A stretch of 42,268 bases of DNA from Eubacterium sp. GTDB taxonomy: Bacteria > Bacillota_A > Clostridia > Lachnospirales > Lachnospiraceae. The stretch spans positions 1 to 42,268 of the forward strand of contig JAFVEX010000068.1 in the NCBI GenBank assembly GCA_017475785.1, written 5' to 3'. How positions within the stretch are numbered: the stretch's first letter is position 1; every line of letters starts with the position of its first letter. Below the pieces are notes generated by a model. It was given only the letters and a program-made list of their open reading frames with translations. It did no database searches and was not told the origin of the DNA. Both the position numbers and the translations under genes were made by a program. This document shows, in pieces, positions 9,507-19,088 of this stretch.

Positions 9507-10460
9507 ATGAAACCTTCAAATATTGGTGGGCAGGCACTGATCGAAGGGATTATGATGCGGCATGACGACGTCTACTCTGTCGCGGTCAGAAAACCGGATC
9601 AGGAGATCGAAATTAAAACAGAGCCGTACAAAAGTGTCGTGCCCGTAAAAGCAGTGCATAAGATTCCAATCGTGCGGGGCGTGATAAGCTTCATAGACTC
9701 GATGGCAGTCGGAGTCAGTACACTGATGTACTCGGCAAGTTTTTTTGAAGAAGATGAGGAAGAACTTGCGAAGAAAAACAACCGGTCTGAGGAGGAGAAC
9801 CAGAAGGCCGAAAAACGGGAACAGGCCCTGATGTACGGCGTGTTTGCTGTTTCGTTTGTCATTGCCATAGCGGTCTTTATGCTTCTGCCGTATTATCTCT
9901 CGGCGCTGCTTTCCAAAGTCATTGTCAGCCACTGGTGGCTGTCGCTCCTTGAGGCGGTTCTGCGTGTCGCGATCTTTCTCGGCTATCTGGCGCTCGTCTC
10001 CAGAATGAAAGATATTCAGCGGACTTTCATGTATCACGGAGCAGAGCATAAGTGTATCAACTGTGTTGAAAATGGCATGCCTCTGACCGTTGAGAATGTC
10101 ATGAAAAGCTCCCGCTTTCACAAACGCTGCGGAACCAGTTTTCTGTTTATCGTCGTCATCATCAGCGCTGTGCTGTTGATGTTTGTTCAGACAGACTCCA
10201 GAATCATGCGTATTGTATACCGCCTGATTCTGATTCCGGTAATTGCCGGAATCTCTTACGAACTTTTGAGGTTTGCCGGAAGACATGACAATCCTGTTGT
10301 GAATCTGCTCAGTAAGCCGGGACTTGCGATGCAGCGGCTGACGACCAGAGAGCCGGACGCCTCAATGGCGGAGGTGGCAATTGCGGCGGTAGAAGCTGTT
10401 TTTGACTGGAAAGAATATTTGCGGGAGAACTTCGGAGATGGTGCCGGAACGTCTGAATAA
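9507..10460 (+). CDS. yqhQ: DUF1385 membrane protein (YqhQ family)
   Basis: The function of this family is not established. The 317-residue protein begins with the conserved NIGGQALIEGIMMR segment and also has FMYHGAEHKCINCVENG, both hallmarks of DUF1385. About four hydrophobic segments (around residues 110-135, 145-165, 210-230 and 232-250) suggest a multi-pass inner-membrane protein. GAAGGAAG precedes the ATG. The 3' end overlaps the start of prmC by 23 bp. The order rpmE-yqhQ-prmC-prfA is common in Clostridia, so a link to translation or cell wall cannot be read from context alone. Confidence 0.9.
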   Translation: MKPSNIGGQALIEGIMMRHDDVYSVAVRKPDQEIEIKTEPYKSVVPVKAVHKIPIVRGVISFIDSMAVGVSTLMYSASFFEEDEEELAKKNNRSEEENQKAEKREQALMYGVFAVSFVIAIAVFMLLPYYLSALLSKVIVSHWWLSLLEAVLRVAIFLGYLALVSRMKDIQRTFMYHGAEHKCINCVENGMPLTVENVMKSSRFHKRCGTSFLFIVVIISAVLLMFVQTDSRIMRIVYRLILIPVIAGISYELLRFAGRHDNPVVNLLSKPGLAMQRLTTREPDASMAEVAIAAVEAVFDWKEYLRENFGDGAGTSE

Positions 10461-11304
10461 TTCACTTAAGGAATGGCGCGCATACGGGGAGGCATACCTG
10501 GACGACTGTGGTCTGGCAGAAGCAAAGACAGATGCCTGGCTGCTGCTGGAGTATGTGACCGGGACCTCAGAAGGCGCGTATTATCTTCGCATGCAGGAAC
10601 CTATGGCTGACGAAGCGGCCGCGAAGTATGAGACGATGATCAGGCGCCGCGCGGCGCGCATCCCGCTGCAGTACCTGACCGGGGAGGCCTGGTGCTATGG
10701 AAACCGCTTTCTGGTAAATCATCACGTGCTGATTCCAAGGCAGGATACAGAATTTTTGATTGAAGAGGCGCTGAAGCGGATTCAGAGCGGCATGCATCTG
10801 CTGGATCTCTGCACAGGGAGCGGCTGTGTACTGATTTCTCTTTTGAAACAGAAATCGGTTACTGGAGTCGGGACGGATATTTCCCGGCAGGCGCTTCGTG
10901 TTGCCGCAAAAAATGCCAGGCTGCACAGGGTACAGGCAGAATGGATTGAGAGCGACCTGTTTGAGCGTGTGGATGAGAGCTTTGATATCATTCTCTCGAA
11001 CCCGCCGTATATCCCGGCAGATGTCATAGAACAGCTTGACCCGGAGGTGCGCGACCATGAGCCGCGCATTGCGCTGGATGGAGGAGAGGACGGGTTATCT
11101 TTTTACAGACGTATTATCCGGGAAGCCCCGGCATATCTGAAAGACGGAGGGTGGCTTTGTCTGGAAACCGGCTATAATCAGGGAGGAGACGTGCGCCGCC
11201 TGTTCAGGGAAAATCATTTCACGGAGATTGAGCTGATTCAGGATTATGCAGGTTTTGATCGGGTTGTGCTGGGAAAAATGGTAAAGGAAAAGCAGGATGT
11301 TTGA
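10438..11304 (+). CDS. prmC: Peptide chain release factor N5-glutamine methyltransferase
   Basis: PrmC methylates the glutamine of the GGQ motif in release factors. The 288-residue protein has an N-terminal helical domain, the SAM-binding [14 protein letters not shown] motif and the glutamine-binding NPPY (residues 188-191). The ATG at 10438 is chosen over an upstream in-frame ATG at 10402 because GGGAG lies 10 nt before it and family members start this way. It overlaps yqhQ by 23 bp and prfA, its substrate's gene, by 8 bp, which makes a coupled methyltransferase-substrate pair. Confidence 0.96.
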   Translation: MVPERLNNSLKEWRAYGEAYLDDCGLAEAKTDAWLLLEYVTGTSEGAYYLRMQEPMADEAAAKYETMIRRRAARIPLQYLTGEAWCYGNRFLVNHHVLIPRQDTEFLIEEALKRIQSGMHLLDLCTGSGCVLISLLKQKSVTGVGTDISRQALRVAAKNARLHRVQAEWIESDLFERVDESFDIILSNPPYIPADVIEQLDPEVRDHEPRIALDGGEDGLSFYRRIIREAPAYLKDGGWLCLETGYNQGGDVRRLFRENHFTEIELIQDYAGFDRVVLGKMVKEKQDV

Positions 11305-12370
11305 CAGATTGGAATCAACAGTTATGCGGCTGGAGGAGATTGTGCAGCTTCTGTCACAGCCGGAAACGGCACAGGATCCGCAGAAGCTTCAGAATCTTAT
11401 GAAGGAGCAGGCCGAGCTGCAGCCGATTGCAGAGGCATACCGTGCCTATAAAGAAGCCAGAAAGAACGCGTCCGACAGCATGGAAATGCTGCGGGAGGAA
11501 AAGGACCCTGAGATGCGGGAGCTTCTCAAGGAGGAGCACACGAACGCGAAGGCCGAGCAGGAACAGCTGGAACAAAAGCTTCAGATTCTCCTTCTCCCAA
11601 AGGATCCGAATGATCAGAAAAACGTGATTGTGGAAATCCGCGCGGGCGCGGGCGGCGATGAAGCGGCCCTGTTTGCCGCGGAGCTGTACAGAATGTATTC
11701 CCGCTACGCGGAAACCTGCCGCTGGAAAACAGAGCTGATGAGCCTGAATGAGAGCGGAATCGGCGGATTCAAGGAAGTTACCTTTATGATTCGCGGCGCC
11801 GGCGCTTACTCGCGCTTAAAATATGAGAGCGGTGTGCACCGCGTTCAGCGCGTGCCAGAGACCGAGAGCGGCGGCAGAATTCACACATCAACGGTTACAG
11901 TGGCAATTATGCCGGAAGCGGAAGAGGTGGATTTCCAAATTGACATGAACGACTGCCGCTTTGATGTGTTTCGTTCCTCCGGAAATGGAGGACAGAGTGT
12001 CAATACAACTGACTCCGCGGTGCGCCTGACACATATTCCGACCGGCATCGTGATTTCCTGCCAGGATGAAAAATCCCAGCTGAAGAATAAGGACAAAGCG
12101 CTGCGTGTGCTTCGTTCCAGACTGTATCAGATGGAACTGGACAGACGCCACGAAGAGGAAGCACGGGAGCGCAGAAGTCAGATTGGGACAGGAGACCGCT
12201 CGGAAAAAATCCGGACGTATAACTTTCCGCAGGGAAGGGTCACAGACCACAGGATCAAGCTGACAACACACAGGATCAATGAGATTCTCAATGGCGACCT
12301 GCAGGAATTGATTGACGCGCTGGCGACGGCCGACCAGACAGAAAAACTGACACTGTTATCGGAAACATGA
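11297..12370 (+). CDS. prfA: Peptide chain release factor 1
   Basis: RF1 reads UAA and UAG and triggers peptide release. The 357-residue protein has the codon-reading PxT tripeptide (as PET in [14 protein letters not shown]) and the catalytic GGQ (about residue 232, [16 protein letters not shown]). RF2 proteins carry SPF instead of PxT, so this is RF1. The start overlaps the end of prmC by 8 bp. A substituted gene of interest elsewhere in the window (pnp) carries a UAA stop, which this factor would read. Confidence 0.98.
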   Translation: MFDRLESTVMRLEEIVQLLSQPETAQDPQKLQNLMKEQAELQPIAEAYRAYKEARKNASDSMEMLREEKDPEMRELLKEEHTNAKAEQEQLEQKLQILLLPKDPNDQKNVIVEIRAGAGGDEAALFAAELYRMYSRYAETCRWKTELMSLNESGIGGFKEVTFMIRGAGAYSRLKYESGVHRVQRVPETESGGRIHTSTVTVAIMPEAEEVDFQIDMNDCRFDVFRSSGNGGQSVNTTDSAVRLTHIPTGIVISCQDEKSQLKNKDKALRVLRSRLYQMELDRRHEEEARERRSQIGTGDRSEKIRTYNFPQGRVTDHRIKLTTHRINEILNGDLQELIDALATADQTEKLTLLSET

Positions 12371-12421
12371 CAGGAAAATAATAGAATCAGCAGAGCCTGA
12401 ATCAGACGGAGGAGGTACTTC

Positions 12422-13345
12422 ATGAAAAAAACAGCGCTTGCAGTTATGGCAGCAGGAATCGGAAGCCGTTTTGGAAAGGGAATCAAACAGCTTGAGCCGC
12501 TTGGGCCTTCTGGTGAAATCATGATTGATTACTCGGTTTACGACGCGCTTTCTGCAGGGTTTGACCAGATTATTTTTATCATCCGGAAGGATATTGAGGA
12601 GGCATTCCGGGAGCGGATCGGCAGACGAGTAGAAAAAATTGCCGATGTCGTGTATGCGTTTCAGGATCCGGACGACCTTCCGGGCGGTTTTGCGCGTCCT
12701 GCGGACCGCGTGAAGCCATGGGGCACCGGACAGGCGGTTCTGGCTGCAAGAGATATCATTTCCACGCCGTTTGCTGTCATAAACGCAGACGATTATTACG
12801 GAAAGACAGCCTTTGGCACCTTACATGATTATCTGGTCAGAGAAGACTCGCTTCCTGAGCAGGCGCGGGATGTTTCGATGGTCGCCTTCCGCCTTGGGAA
12901 CACCTTGAGTGAGCACGGCGGTGTGACGCGGGGGATCTGCAGACTGGATGAGTCCGGAAACCTTGCGGGGATTTCCGAGACGAAAAATATTATCCGGGAT
13001 GGTGCCGGCGCGGCAATTCAGACAGATGGCGGGACGGTTCCTGTTGATCCCGCGACGCCGGTTTCTATGAATATGTGGGGGCTGCAGCCCGCCTTTGTGC
13101 AGCTGCTGGAGGAAGGCTTCAGGGAATTTCTGGGAAACCTGAAGGAAGGAGATATTAAGAGCGAATATCTGCTTCCGATCTTCATAGATGAACTTCTGCA
13201 GAAAGACCAGGTTCAGGTAAAAGTGCTGGAGAGCGCGGAAACATGGTTTGGCGTGACGTATCAGGAGGATAAAGAGGCTGTTAAGGCGGCCTTCAGAAAA
13301 CTGATTGCCGGCGGAGTATACCCGGCTGACCTGTATGACGCCTGA
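12422..13345 (+). CDS. Sugar-phosphate nucleotidyltransferase-like protein
   Basis: The 307-residue protein has the nucleotidyltransferase P-loop-like start MAAGIGSRFGKGIKQLEPLGP and the metal-binding NADDYYG (residues about 121-127), as in NDP-sugar pyrophosphorylases such as GalU and RmlA. The exact sugar and nucleotide cannot be told from sequence. GGAGG lies 7 nt before the ATG. It follows prfA by 51 bp with no terminator in between, and a TPR lipoprotein gene follows. No sugar kinase or glycosyltransferase is adjacent to suggest a pathway. Confidence 0.85.
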   Translation: MKKTALAVMAAGIGSRFGKGIKQLEPLGPSGEIMIDYSVYDALSAGFDQIIFIIRKDIEEAFRERIGRRVEKIADVVYAFQDPDDLPGGFARPADRVKPWGTGQAVLAARDIISTPFAVINADDYYGKTAFGTLHDYLVREDSLPEQARDVSMVAFRLGNTLSEHGGVTRGICRLDESGNLAGISETKNIIRDGAGAAIQTDGGTVPVDPATPVSMNMWGLQPAFVQLLEEGFREFLGNLKEGDIKSEYLLPIFIDELLQKDQVQVKVLESAETWFGVTYQEDKEAVKAAFRKLIAGGVYPADLYDA

Positions 13346-13478
13346 GCGTTTGTGTGAGAAGCAGCTTATCAGGGAAGGTAAATGACGCAGAAGCCTGATT
13401 GAAAAAGAAATGATATTGGAGTCAGGCAGAGAGACGGATTGGTACCGGAGTACGGCAAAAAGAAGGACTGGCACTGGA

Positions 13479-14555
13479 ATGACACACAGGCTAAAGAGAA
13501 ACAAAATAGTAATGATAGCGGCGTGTCTGCTGTCGATCTCAGTACTGCTGGGCGGCTGCGGATCCGGGCAGGTCAGTGACTCAGGCGCGTACGCAAAGGG
13601 CGTAGAAGCACTGGAAGCAGGCGATTATGACGCCGCCATGACGCAGTTTAAGACGGCAGTCGATCAGGACAGCAGAAAGGCAGAGGCATATCGAGGTGAA
13701 GGTATCGTGTATGCCAGGCTTGGTGAGTTTGCCGGCGCGGTCACAATGTTTGAGCGGTCTCTGGACGCCTGGAAACGAAGCAAGAGCAGCGACACCGCGT
13801 TTTGCGAGGACGTGCAGTATTATCTGGCAGAAGCCTACGCGAACTGCGGCAGGCAGGGCGAGGCGCTCGGGATCTACACGGAACTGACAGACGGTCTTAA
13901 TCCGGGGCGCGCGTATCTGATGCGGGGAAAAGCGTACACCGATTGGCAGGATTATGACAGCGCGATGGCGGATTTTGATCAGGTGATCGCAAACGACCCG
14001 AGCTACGAGAACTGTATCCAGATTTATGAAATTCTCGCGGCAGCCAGCCGTAAGGCGGATGGGGCGTCTTATCTGGAATACGCGCTGGAATCAAAAATCA
14101 GCAACAAAGAGGATTATTACAATCAGGGACTGATTTATTATTACCTCGGCAATTATGAGCTCGCGCGCAAAAACCTTCAGACAGCCTGTGATATGGGCAA
14201 TCTGGACGCCGTGATCCTGCTTGGAGAGGTCTGCATCCAGAACGGTGATACCCCCGCGGCGAGGGAGGCGTATCAGAAGGTCGTCAACAACGAAGAGAAC
14301 CGCGCGCTGGCTTATAACGGTCTTGCGCTCTGCGATATTGCGGATGAAGATTATGACGCGGCGCTGCAGAACATCAGCAAAGGCCTGGCGGAAAATGACC
14401 CGGAAGTGACGGAATCCCTGCTGTTCAACGAAATCGTTGTATATGAGCGGATGCTGGATTTTTCCACGGCCAGAGACAAAATGCAGGCGTTTGCTGAGCA
14501 GTATCCGGACAATCAGGAAGCCAGAAGAGAAAATCTGTTCCTGAAGAGCAGATAA
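13479..14555 (+). CDS. TPR-repeat lipoprotein
   Basis: The 358-residue protein has a basic N-terminus, a hydrophobic segment and a lipobox VLLGGC (Cys 27), so it should be lipidated and anchored outside the cytoplasmic membrane. The rest is made of tetratricopeptide repeats (for example AKGVEALEAGDYDAAMTQFK and ALAYNGLALCDIADEDYDAA), a protein-binding scaffold. An in-frame ATG at 13410 would place 23 extra residues before the signal peptide; ATG 13479 with AGAAGGA upstream gives a proper signal. The partner and role are unknown. Confidence 0.88.
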   Translation: MTHRLKRNKIVMIAACLLSISVLLGGCGSGQVSDSGAYAKGVEALEAGDYDAAMTQFKTAVDQDSRKAEAYRGEGIVYARLGEFAGAVTMFERSLDAWKRSKSSDTAFCEDVQYYLAEAYANCGRQGEALGIYTELTDGLNPGRAYLMRGKAYTDWQDYDSAMADFDQVIANDPSYENCIQIYEILAAASRKADGASYLEYALESKISNKEDYYNQGLIYYYLGNYELARKNLQTACDMGNLDAVILLGEVCIQNGDTPAAREAYQKVVNNEENRALAYNGLALCDIADEDYDAALQNISKGLAENDPEVTESLLFNEIVVYERMLDFSTARDKMQAFAEQYPDNQEARRENLFLKSR

Positions 14556-14689
14556 AAATCTTTTGCGGAATATCCTTTCAGGCCTGCTCTCCTGATTGCT
14601 TCATCCGGTAACTTTCTGCAGAGTGCAGGAGCCTGTACATATTCATAAAGATCCAGGCAGGATCTGAACAGTTATCAAAGGAACCGCTT

Positions 14690-15943
14690 ATGATTGAGAT
14701 GGAAACGATCCGTGACAGAGTCATTCTAGCCGGGATTTCGGAGACGTCAGAGACAGACGCCCAGATCTCGATTGCGGAGCTTGCGGAGCTCGCGAAAACG
14801 GCGGGCGCGGAAGTCCTGACGCACCTCATTCAAAACCGCAGCAGACCGGAGCCTGGCACATATCTGGGCAAGGGCAAGATAGAAGAGCTGAAGCAGCTCG
14901 TGGAGATGCTGGGCGCGAACGGCGTGATCTGTGATGACGAGCTGTCGCCGGCACAGATGCGCAATCTGCAGGAACTGCTGCAGTGCAAGGTGATGGATCG
15001 GACGCTGCTGATTCTGGATATTTTTGCCTCCCGCGCCATAACGAGCGAGGGAAAAATACAGGTTGAACTGGCGCAGCTTAAATACCGGGCGGCGCGGCTG
15101 ACGGGACTGGGCAAATCACTGTCGAGACTTGGAGGCGGGATCGGGACACGCGGTCCGGGCGAAAAAAAACTTGAACAGGACAGGAGACTGATCCATGAGC
15201 GGATCAGTGTGCTGAATAAAGAATTAAAAGAAGTACGCCGGCACAGAGACGTTATCTGGGAAGGACGAAAAAAAGGCGCCATGCAGACAGCGGCGATTGT
15301 CGGTTATACCAACGCTGGAAAATCGACGCTTTTAAATCTGCTGACAGATGCCGGTGTCCTGGAAGAGGACGCGCTTTTCGCGACACTGGATCCGACGACC
15401 CGGGCGCTCACGCTTCCCGGCGGAACACAGATTCTGCTCACCGATACCGTCGGATTTATCCGCAAGCTCCCGCATCATCTGATCGAGGCATTCCGGAGTA
15501 CGCTCGAAGAGGCGGCGCTGGCAGATTATATCATACATGTAGCTGACGCGTCTGATCCGAACGCTGCGTGGAAAATGCAGGTTGTATATGAGACCCTGCA
15601 TGAGCTGAAGGCAGATGAAAAGCCGATTATCACTCTCTTTAACAAGCAGGATCTGCTGGAACAGAGCGATGAGAACGGAGAACTCCCTCATCTGCGGGAT
15701 CTGCGCGCTGATGCCAGCATCCCGATATCGGCAAAAACAGGATACGGGATCAGTGAGTTTCTGAACGCGCTTGAGAAGCTGGCGCATGCGGGACAGATAC
15801 TGGTTGAGCGGATTTTCGCGTACACAGAGGCTTCGGCTGTCGCGCGGATCAGAAAGTACGGGCAGCTGCTGGAGGAGGAATATCTGGATGAAGGAATACG
15901 CATACGGGCTTTTGTCCCGCCTGAACTCTACGGGAACATCTGA
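14690..15943 (+). CDS. hflX: GTPase HflX
   Basis: HflX binds the 50S subunit and splits stalled or hibernating 70S ribosomes. The 417-residue protein has the N-terminal HflX domain with GKGKIEELK, the glycine-rich linker SRLGGGIGTRGPGE, and a GTPase domain with G1 GYTNAGKSTL (residues about 205-214), G3 DTVGF and G4 NKQD. AAAGGAA precedes the ATG. The 134-bp gap before it has no promoter I can name. The 3' end overlaps the next gene by 56 bp. Confidence 0.97.
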   Translation: MIEMETIRDRVILAGISETSETDAQISIAELAELAKTAGAEVLTHLIQNRSRPEPGTYLGKGKIEELKQLVEMLGANGVICDDELSPAQMRNLQELLQCKVMDRTLLILDIFASRAITSEGKIQVELAQLKYRAARLTGLGKSLSRLGGGIGTRGPGEKKLEQDRRLIHERISVLNKELKEVRRHRDVIWEGRKKGAMQTAAIVGYTNAGKSTLLNLLTDAGVLEEDALFATLDPTTRALTLPGGTQILLTDTVGFIRKLPHHLIEAFRSTLEEAALADYIIHVADASDPNAAWKMQVVYETLHELKADEKPIITLFNKQDLLEQSDENGELPHLRDLRADASIPISAKTGYGISEFLNALEKLAHAGQILVERIFAYTEASAVARIRKYGQLLEEEYLDEGIRIRAFVPPELYGNI

Positions 15944-16982
15944 CGGCAGCAGCCGGGCTGACGCGCTTTTGATTTCGGATCCCTGCAATATGCGGTATTA
16001 CTCCGGCTTCAGCGGCGGAGAGGGGATTCTTCTCATCACTTCAGAGGACTGCTTCCTGATCACAGATTCCCGCTATACAGAAGCAGCGGGCAGGGAGAGC
16101 GATTTTCTGGTCATCGAAGAAAGCCGTTCCCACAAACGGGTGCAGATTCTGCAGGAGCTGGCCGGGCAGTATGGTCTGGAGCGCATTGCGTATGAAGATG
16201 AAGTGATGACCTGCGCCGCGTTATCACGGCTTCAGGAAAATATGACAGAGATCCGCGAGTGGATCCCCATGGGCAGGCAGGCAGAGCTTCCCCGCCAGAT
16301 AAAGCGGCAGGATGAGATTGACCTGCTCGCGCAGGCAGAAGCAATTGGAGACGCAGCCTTTTCTGATTTGCTTGGTCTTCTGAAAACGGGCATGACTGAG
16401 CTGGAGATTGCGGCAGAGCTCGAATACCTGCTAAAGAAGCACGGGGCGGAGGGGCTGTCGTTCGATACCATCGCGGCCTCTGGCGAGAATTCTTCCATGC
16501 CGCACGCAGTCCCTACGGGCAAGGTTGTCGAAAAAGGAGATTTTCTGACGCTGGATTTCGGATGCCGGTACCACGGGTATTGCTCCGATATGACACGCAC
16601 AGTCGCGTTTGGAAGCGTGAGCGACCGTCAAAGGAAGATATATGACACAGTGCTGGAAGCTCAGCTGCGCGCCCTCGATACAATCCGCGCAGGCATTACA
16701 GGAGCAGAGGCGGATCATTCGGCGCGGCTTGTAATTGAAGAAGCTGGATATGGAAACTGCTTTGGACACGCTCTGGGGCATTCAGTCGGTCTGTATATCC
16801 ACGAGGAGCCGCGGCTTGGCCCCGGCTCAGAGGATGTCCTGGCGCCGGGCATGGCTGTCACGGCAGAACCGGGAATTTATATACCGGGATACTGCGGGGT
16901 CCGGATCGAAGATCTTGTGATTGTGACGGAGAATGGCTGCCGCAGCCTGACCGCGAGTCCAAAGGACCTTATCATAATCTGA
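15888..16982 (+). CDS. Xaa-Pro aminopeptidase (M24B family)
   Basis: This metallopeptidase family removes the N-terminal residue in front of proline. The 364-residue protein has an N-terminal creatinase-like domain and a C-terminal pita-bread domain with the metal ligands: Asp in LDFGCRYHGYCSD (two), His in GHALGHSVGL, Glu in TAEPGIY and Glu in RIEDLV. The start at 15888 is preceded by GGAGGAGG with 9-nt spacing; longer in-frame starts would lie deep in hflX. The 56-bp overlap with hflX points to coupled translation. Whether it is a dipeptidase or an aminopeptidase is not settled. Confidence 0.93.
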   Translation: MKEYAYGLLSRLNSTGTSDGSSRADALLISDPCNMRYYSGFSGGEGILLITSEDCFLITDSRYTEAAGRESDFLVIEESRSHKRVQILQELAGQYGLERIAYEDEVMTCAALSRLQENMTEIREWIPMGRQAELPRQIKRQDEIDLLAQAEAIGDAAFSDLLGLLKTGMTELEIAAELEYLLKKHGAEGLSFDTIAASGENSSMPHAVPTGKVVEKGDFLTLDFGCRYHGYCSDMTRTVAFGSVSDRQRKIYDTVLEAQLRALDTIRAGITGAEADHSARLVIEEAGYGNCFGHALGHSVGLYIHEEPRLGPGSEDVLAPGMAVTAEPGIYIPGYCGVRIEDLVIVTENGCRSLTASPKDLIII

Positions 16983-16987
16983 TGTCC

Positions 16988-17016
16988 TTGACAATTGGCA
17001 GGCTGAAAATTATGAT
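16988..17016 (+). promoter_or_regulatory. Promoter of glyA
   Basis: TTGACA, 17-bp spacer, TATGAT, directly behind the peptidase stop codon and 34 bp before the glyA start. Confidence 0.85.
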
Positions 17017-17049
17017 AAGAAAGGATTGTAAAAATAAGGAGGACACAAA

Positions 17050-18288
17050 ATGTATTCACTTGAAGAAGTTAGAATGACCGATCCCGAGATCGCCGCGCTT
17101 CTTGAGGCGGAGCTCGCGCGCCAGAACACACATCTGGAGCTGATTGCTTCTGAGAACTGGGCATCAAAGGCCGTTATGGGCGCGATGGGAAGCCCTTTTA
17201 CAAATAAATACGCGGAGGGTTATCCGGGCAAGCGCTATTACGGCGGCTGTGAAATAATTGATCAGGCAGAGACGATCGCGATTGAGCGCGCCAAACAGAT
17301 TTTTGGCTGCACTTACGCCAATGTACAGCCGCACTCTGGCGCGCAGGCGAATATGGCTGTCTTCCTCGCGCTTCTTCAGTACGGTGACACGGTGATGGGC
17401 ATGAATCTCAATGAGGGCGGCCACCTGTCACACGGAAGCCCTGCAAACTTCTCTGGGACGTATTTTCATGTCGTGCCGTACGGCGTGAATGAGGAAGGGT
17501 ACATCGATTACGATGAAGTTGAGCGAATTGCCAAGGAGTGCCGGCCGAAGCTGATCGTCTGCGGCGCGAGCGCGTATGCGCGCGCGATTGATTTCAGGCG
17601 CTTCCGCAAGATCGCGGATGAAGTGGGAGCCTTCCTGCTGGCGGATATCGCGCACATCGCAGGCCTCGTCGCGACCGGCTATCATGAGAGCCCGATCGAA
17701 TACGCGCATGTGACGACTACGACGACGCACAAGACCCTGCGCGGCCCGCGCGGAGGACTGATTCTCTCCAGCGCGGAATTTGCCGAGGAGCACAAGCTGA
17801 ACAAGGCTGTCTTCCCGGGAATCCAGGGCGGCCCGCTTGAGCATGTGATTGCCGCAAAGGCCGTGTGCTTCAAAGAAGTGCTTGATCCGTCCTTCAAGGA
17901 ATACGCGAAAAACATCATAGACAATGCCAACGCACTCGCAAAAGGACTGGTCAGCCGGGATGTTCCGCTTGTTTCCGGCGGCACGGACAACCACCTGATG
18001 CTGATCAATCTGGTATCACTTGGCAAAACAGGCAAAGACGTCCAGAACCAGCTGGAAGCAGTCAACATCACCGCAAACAAAAATACTGTGCCGCAGGATC
18101 CGAAGTCGCCGTTCGTCACCAGCGGAATCCGTCTGGGTACGCCGGCTGTTACAACACGCGGCCTGAACGCGGAAGATATGGACCTGATCGCAGAGACGAT
18201 CGCAATGACCATTCATGATCCGGAGACTACGGGAGATCAGGCGCGTGAAAACGTGAAAAAACTGACGGACCGGTATCCACTGTATTGA
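17050..18288 (+). CDS. glyA: Serine hydroxymethyltransferase
   Basis: GlyA converts serine and tetrahydrofolate to glycine and 5,10-methylene-THF, the main source of one-carbon units. The 412-residue protein has the PLP-binding lysine in [14 protein letters not shown] (Lys 228) and the start [16 protein letters not shown] lies 8 nt before the ATG. It is followed after 53 bp by the two genes for the last steps of IMP synthesis, which use 10-formyl-THF, so the one-carbon supply and its use are encoded together under the promoter at 16988-17016. Confidence 0.99.
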   Translation: MYSLEEVRMTDPEIAALLEAELARQNTHLELIASENWASKAVMGAMGSPFTNKYAEGYPGKRYYGGCEIIDQAETIAIERAKQIFGCTYANVQPHSGAQANMAVFLALLQYGDTVMGMNLNEGGHLSHGSPANFSGTYFHVVPYGVNEEGYIDYDEVERIAKECRPKLIVCGASAYARAIDFRRFRKIADEVGAFLLADIAHIAGLVATGYHESPIEYAHVTTTTTHKTLRGPRGGLILSSAEFAEEHKLNKAVFPGIQGGPLEHVIAAKAVCFKEVLDPSFKEYAKNIIDNANALAKGLVSRDVPLVSGGTDNHLMLINLVSLGKTGKDVQNQLEAVNITANKNTVPQDPKSPFVTSGIRLGTPAVTTRGLNAEDMDLIAETIAMTIHDPETTGDQARENVKKLTDRYPLY

Positions 18289-18341
18289 TTCGGCGCATGT
18301 TTTAATAAGTGTCCGCAATACCGGCCAACGAAAGGAGAATC

Positions 18342-19064
18342 ATGCCATATTTATCCATTGAGGAAGAATTAAAGTCGAACGCATATCCGGGACGGGGGAT
18401 TATTATCGGCCGGTCTGAGGATGCCGCGCACGCTGTCATCGCCTATTTTATCATGGGCAGAAGCGAGAACAGCCGGAACCGCATTTTTGTCGCAGACGGG
18501 GAAGGCATCCGCACCCAGCCGTTCGATCCGGCCAAGCTGGAGGATCCGTCACTGATCATTTATACGCCGGTCCGTGTGCGGGGAAATGATACCATCGTCA
18601 CGAACGGGGATCAGACCGATACCATTTATGAAGAGATGGAAAAGGGGAAAACATTCGAGCAGTCTCTGCTGCGGCGCGGCTATGAGCCGGACCGTCCGAA
18701 TTTCACCCCGCGCATTTCCGGGCTCGTCAATGTCGAGGGCGGAATGATGAAGTACTATCTGTCGATTCTGAAACGGGAGCCTGCGGAGATGGATCAGGTG
18801 AACCGCTATACGTTCCAGTACGCAAACTGTTCTCCTGGCTGCGGCAGATTTATCCACACCTATCAGTCTGACGGAGATCCGCTTCCGAGCTTTGCCGGGG
18901 AACCGAAACCGGTAAAAATCGAGGGAGGAATCGAGCGATTCACAAAGTCACTCTGGGAAAGCCTGAATGAGGACAACAAGGTCTCCCTGTTTGTCCGGTA
19001 TATTACGCTCTCAAGCGGTGAGTATGTGTCGGCGGTTATGAATAAGCATCAGATCGGACAGTAA
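18342..19064 (+). CDS. IMP cyclohydrolase, PurO-like
   Basis: The 240-residue protein matches the stand-alone IMP cyclohydrolase family first known from archaeal PurO, which closes FAICAR to IMP. Recognised segments are LKSNAYPGRGIIIG near the start, AYFIMGRSENSRNR, and the C-terminal SLFVRYITLSSGE. AAAGGAG lies just before ATG 18342; a GTG at 18309 would add eleven unusual residues. It sits between glyA and the AICAR formyltransferase gene, which replaces the fused bacterial PurH. The family call is by eye and context. Confidence 0.88.
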   Translation: MPYLSIEEELKSNAYPGRGIIIGRSEDAAHAVIAYFIMGRSENSRNRIFVADGEGIRTQPFDPAKLEDPSLIIYTPVRVRGNDTIVTNGDQTDTIYEEMEKGKTFEQSLLRRGYEPDRPNFTPRISGLVNVEGGMMKYYLSILKREPAEMDQVNRYTFQYANCSPGCGRFIHTYQSDGDPLPSFAGEPKPVKIEGGIERFTKSLWESLNEDNKVSLFVRYITLSSGEYVSAVMNKHQIGQ

Positions 19065-19088
19065 GGAAAGAAGCGGAGATAGATCGTT

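Noticed and set aside
12366..12380. TGACAGGAAA at the prfA stop as a third copy of the palindromic element
   Set aside because: No second arm and no TTTGTTTCAGAGAG core; the match is short and by chance.
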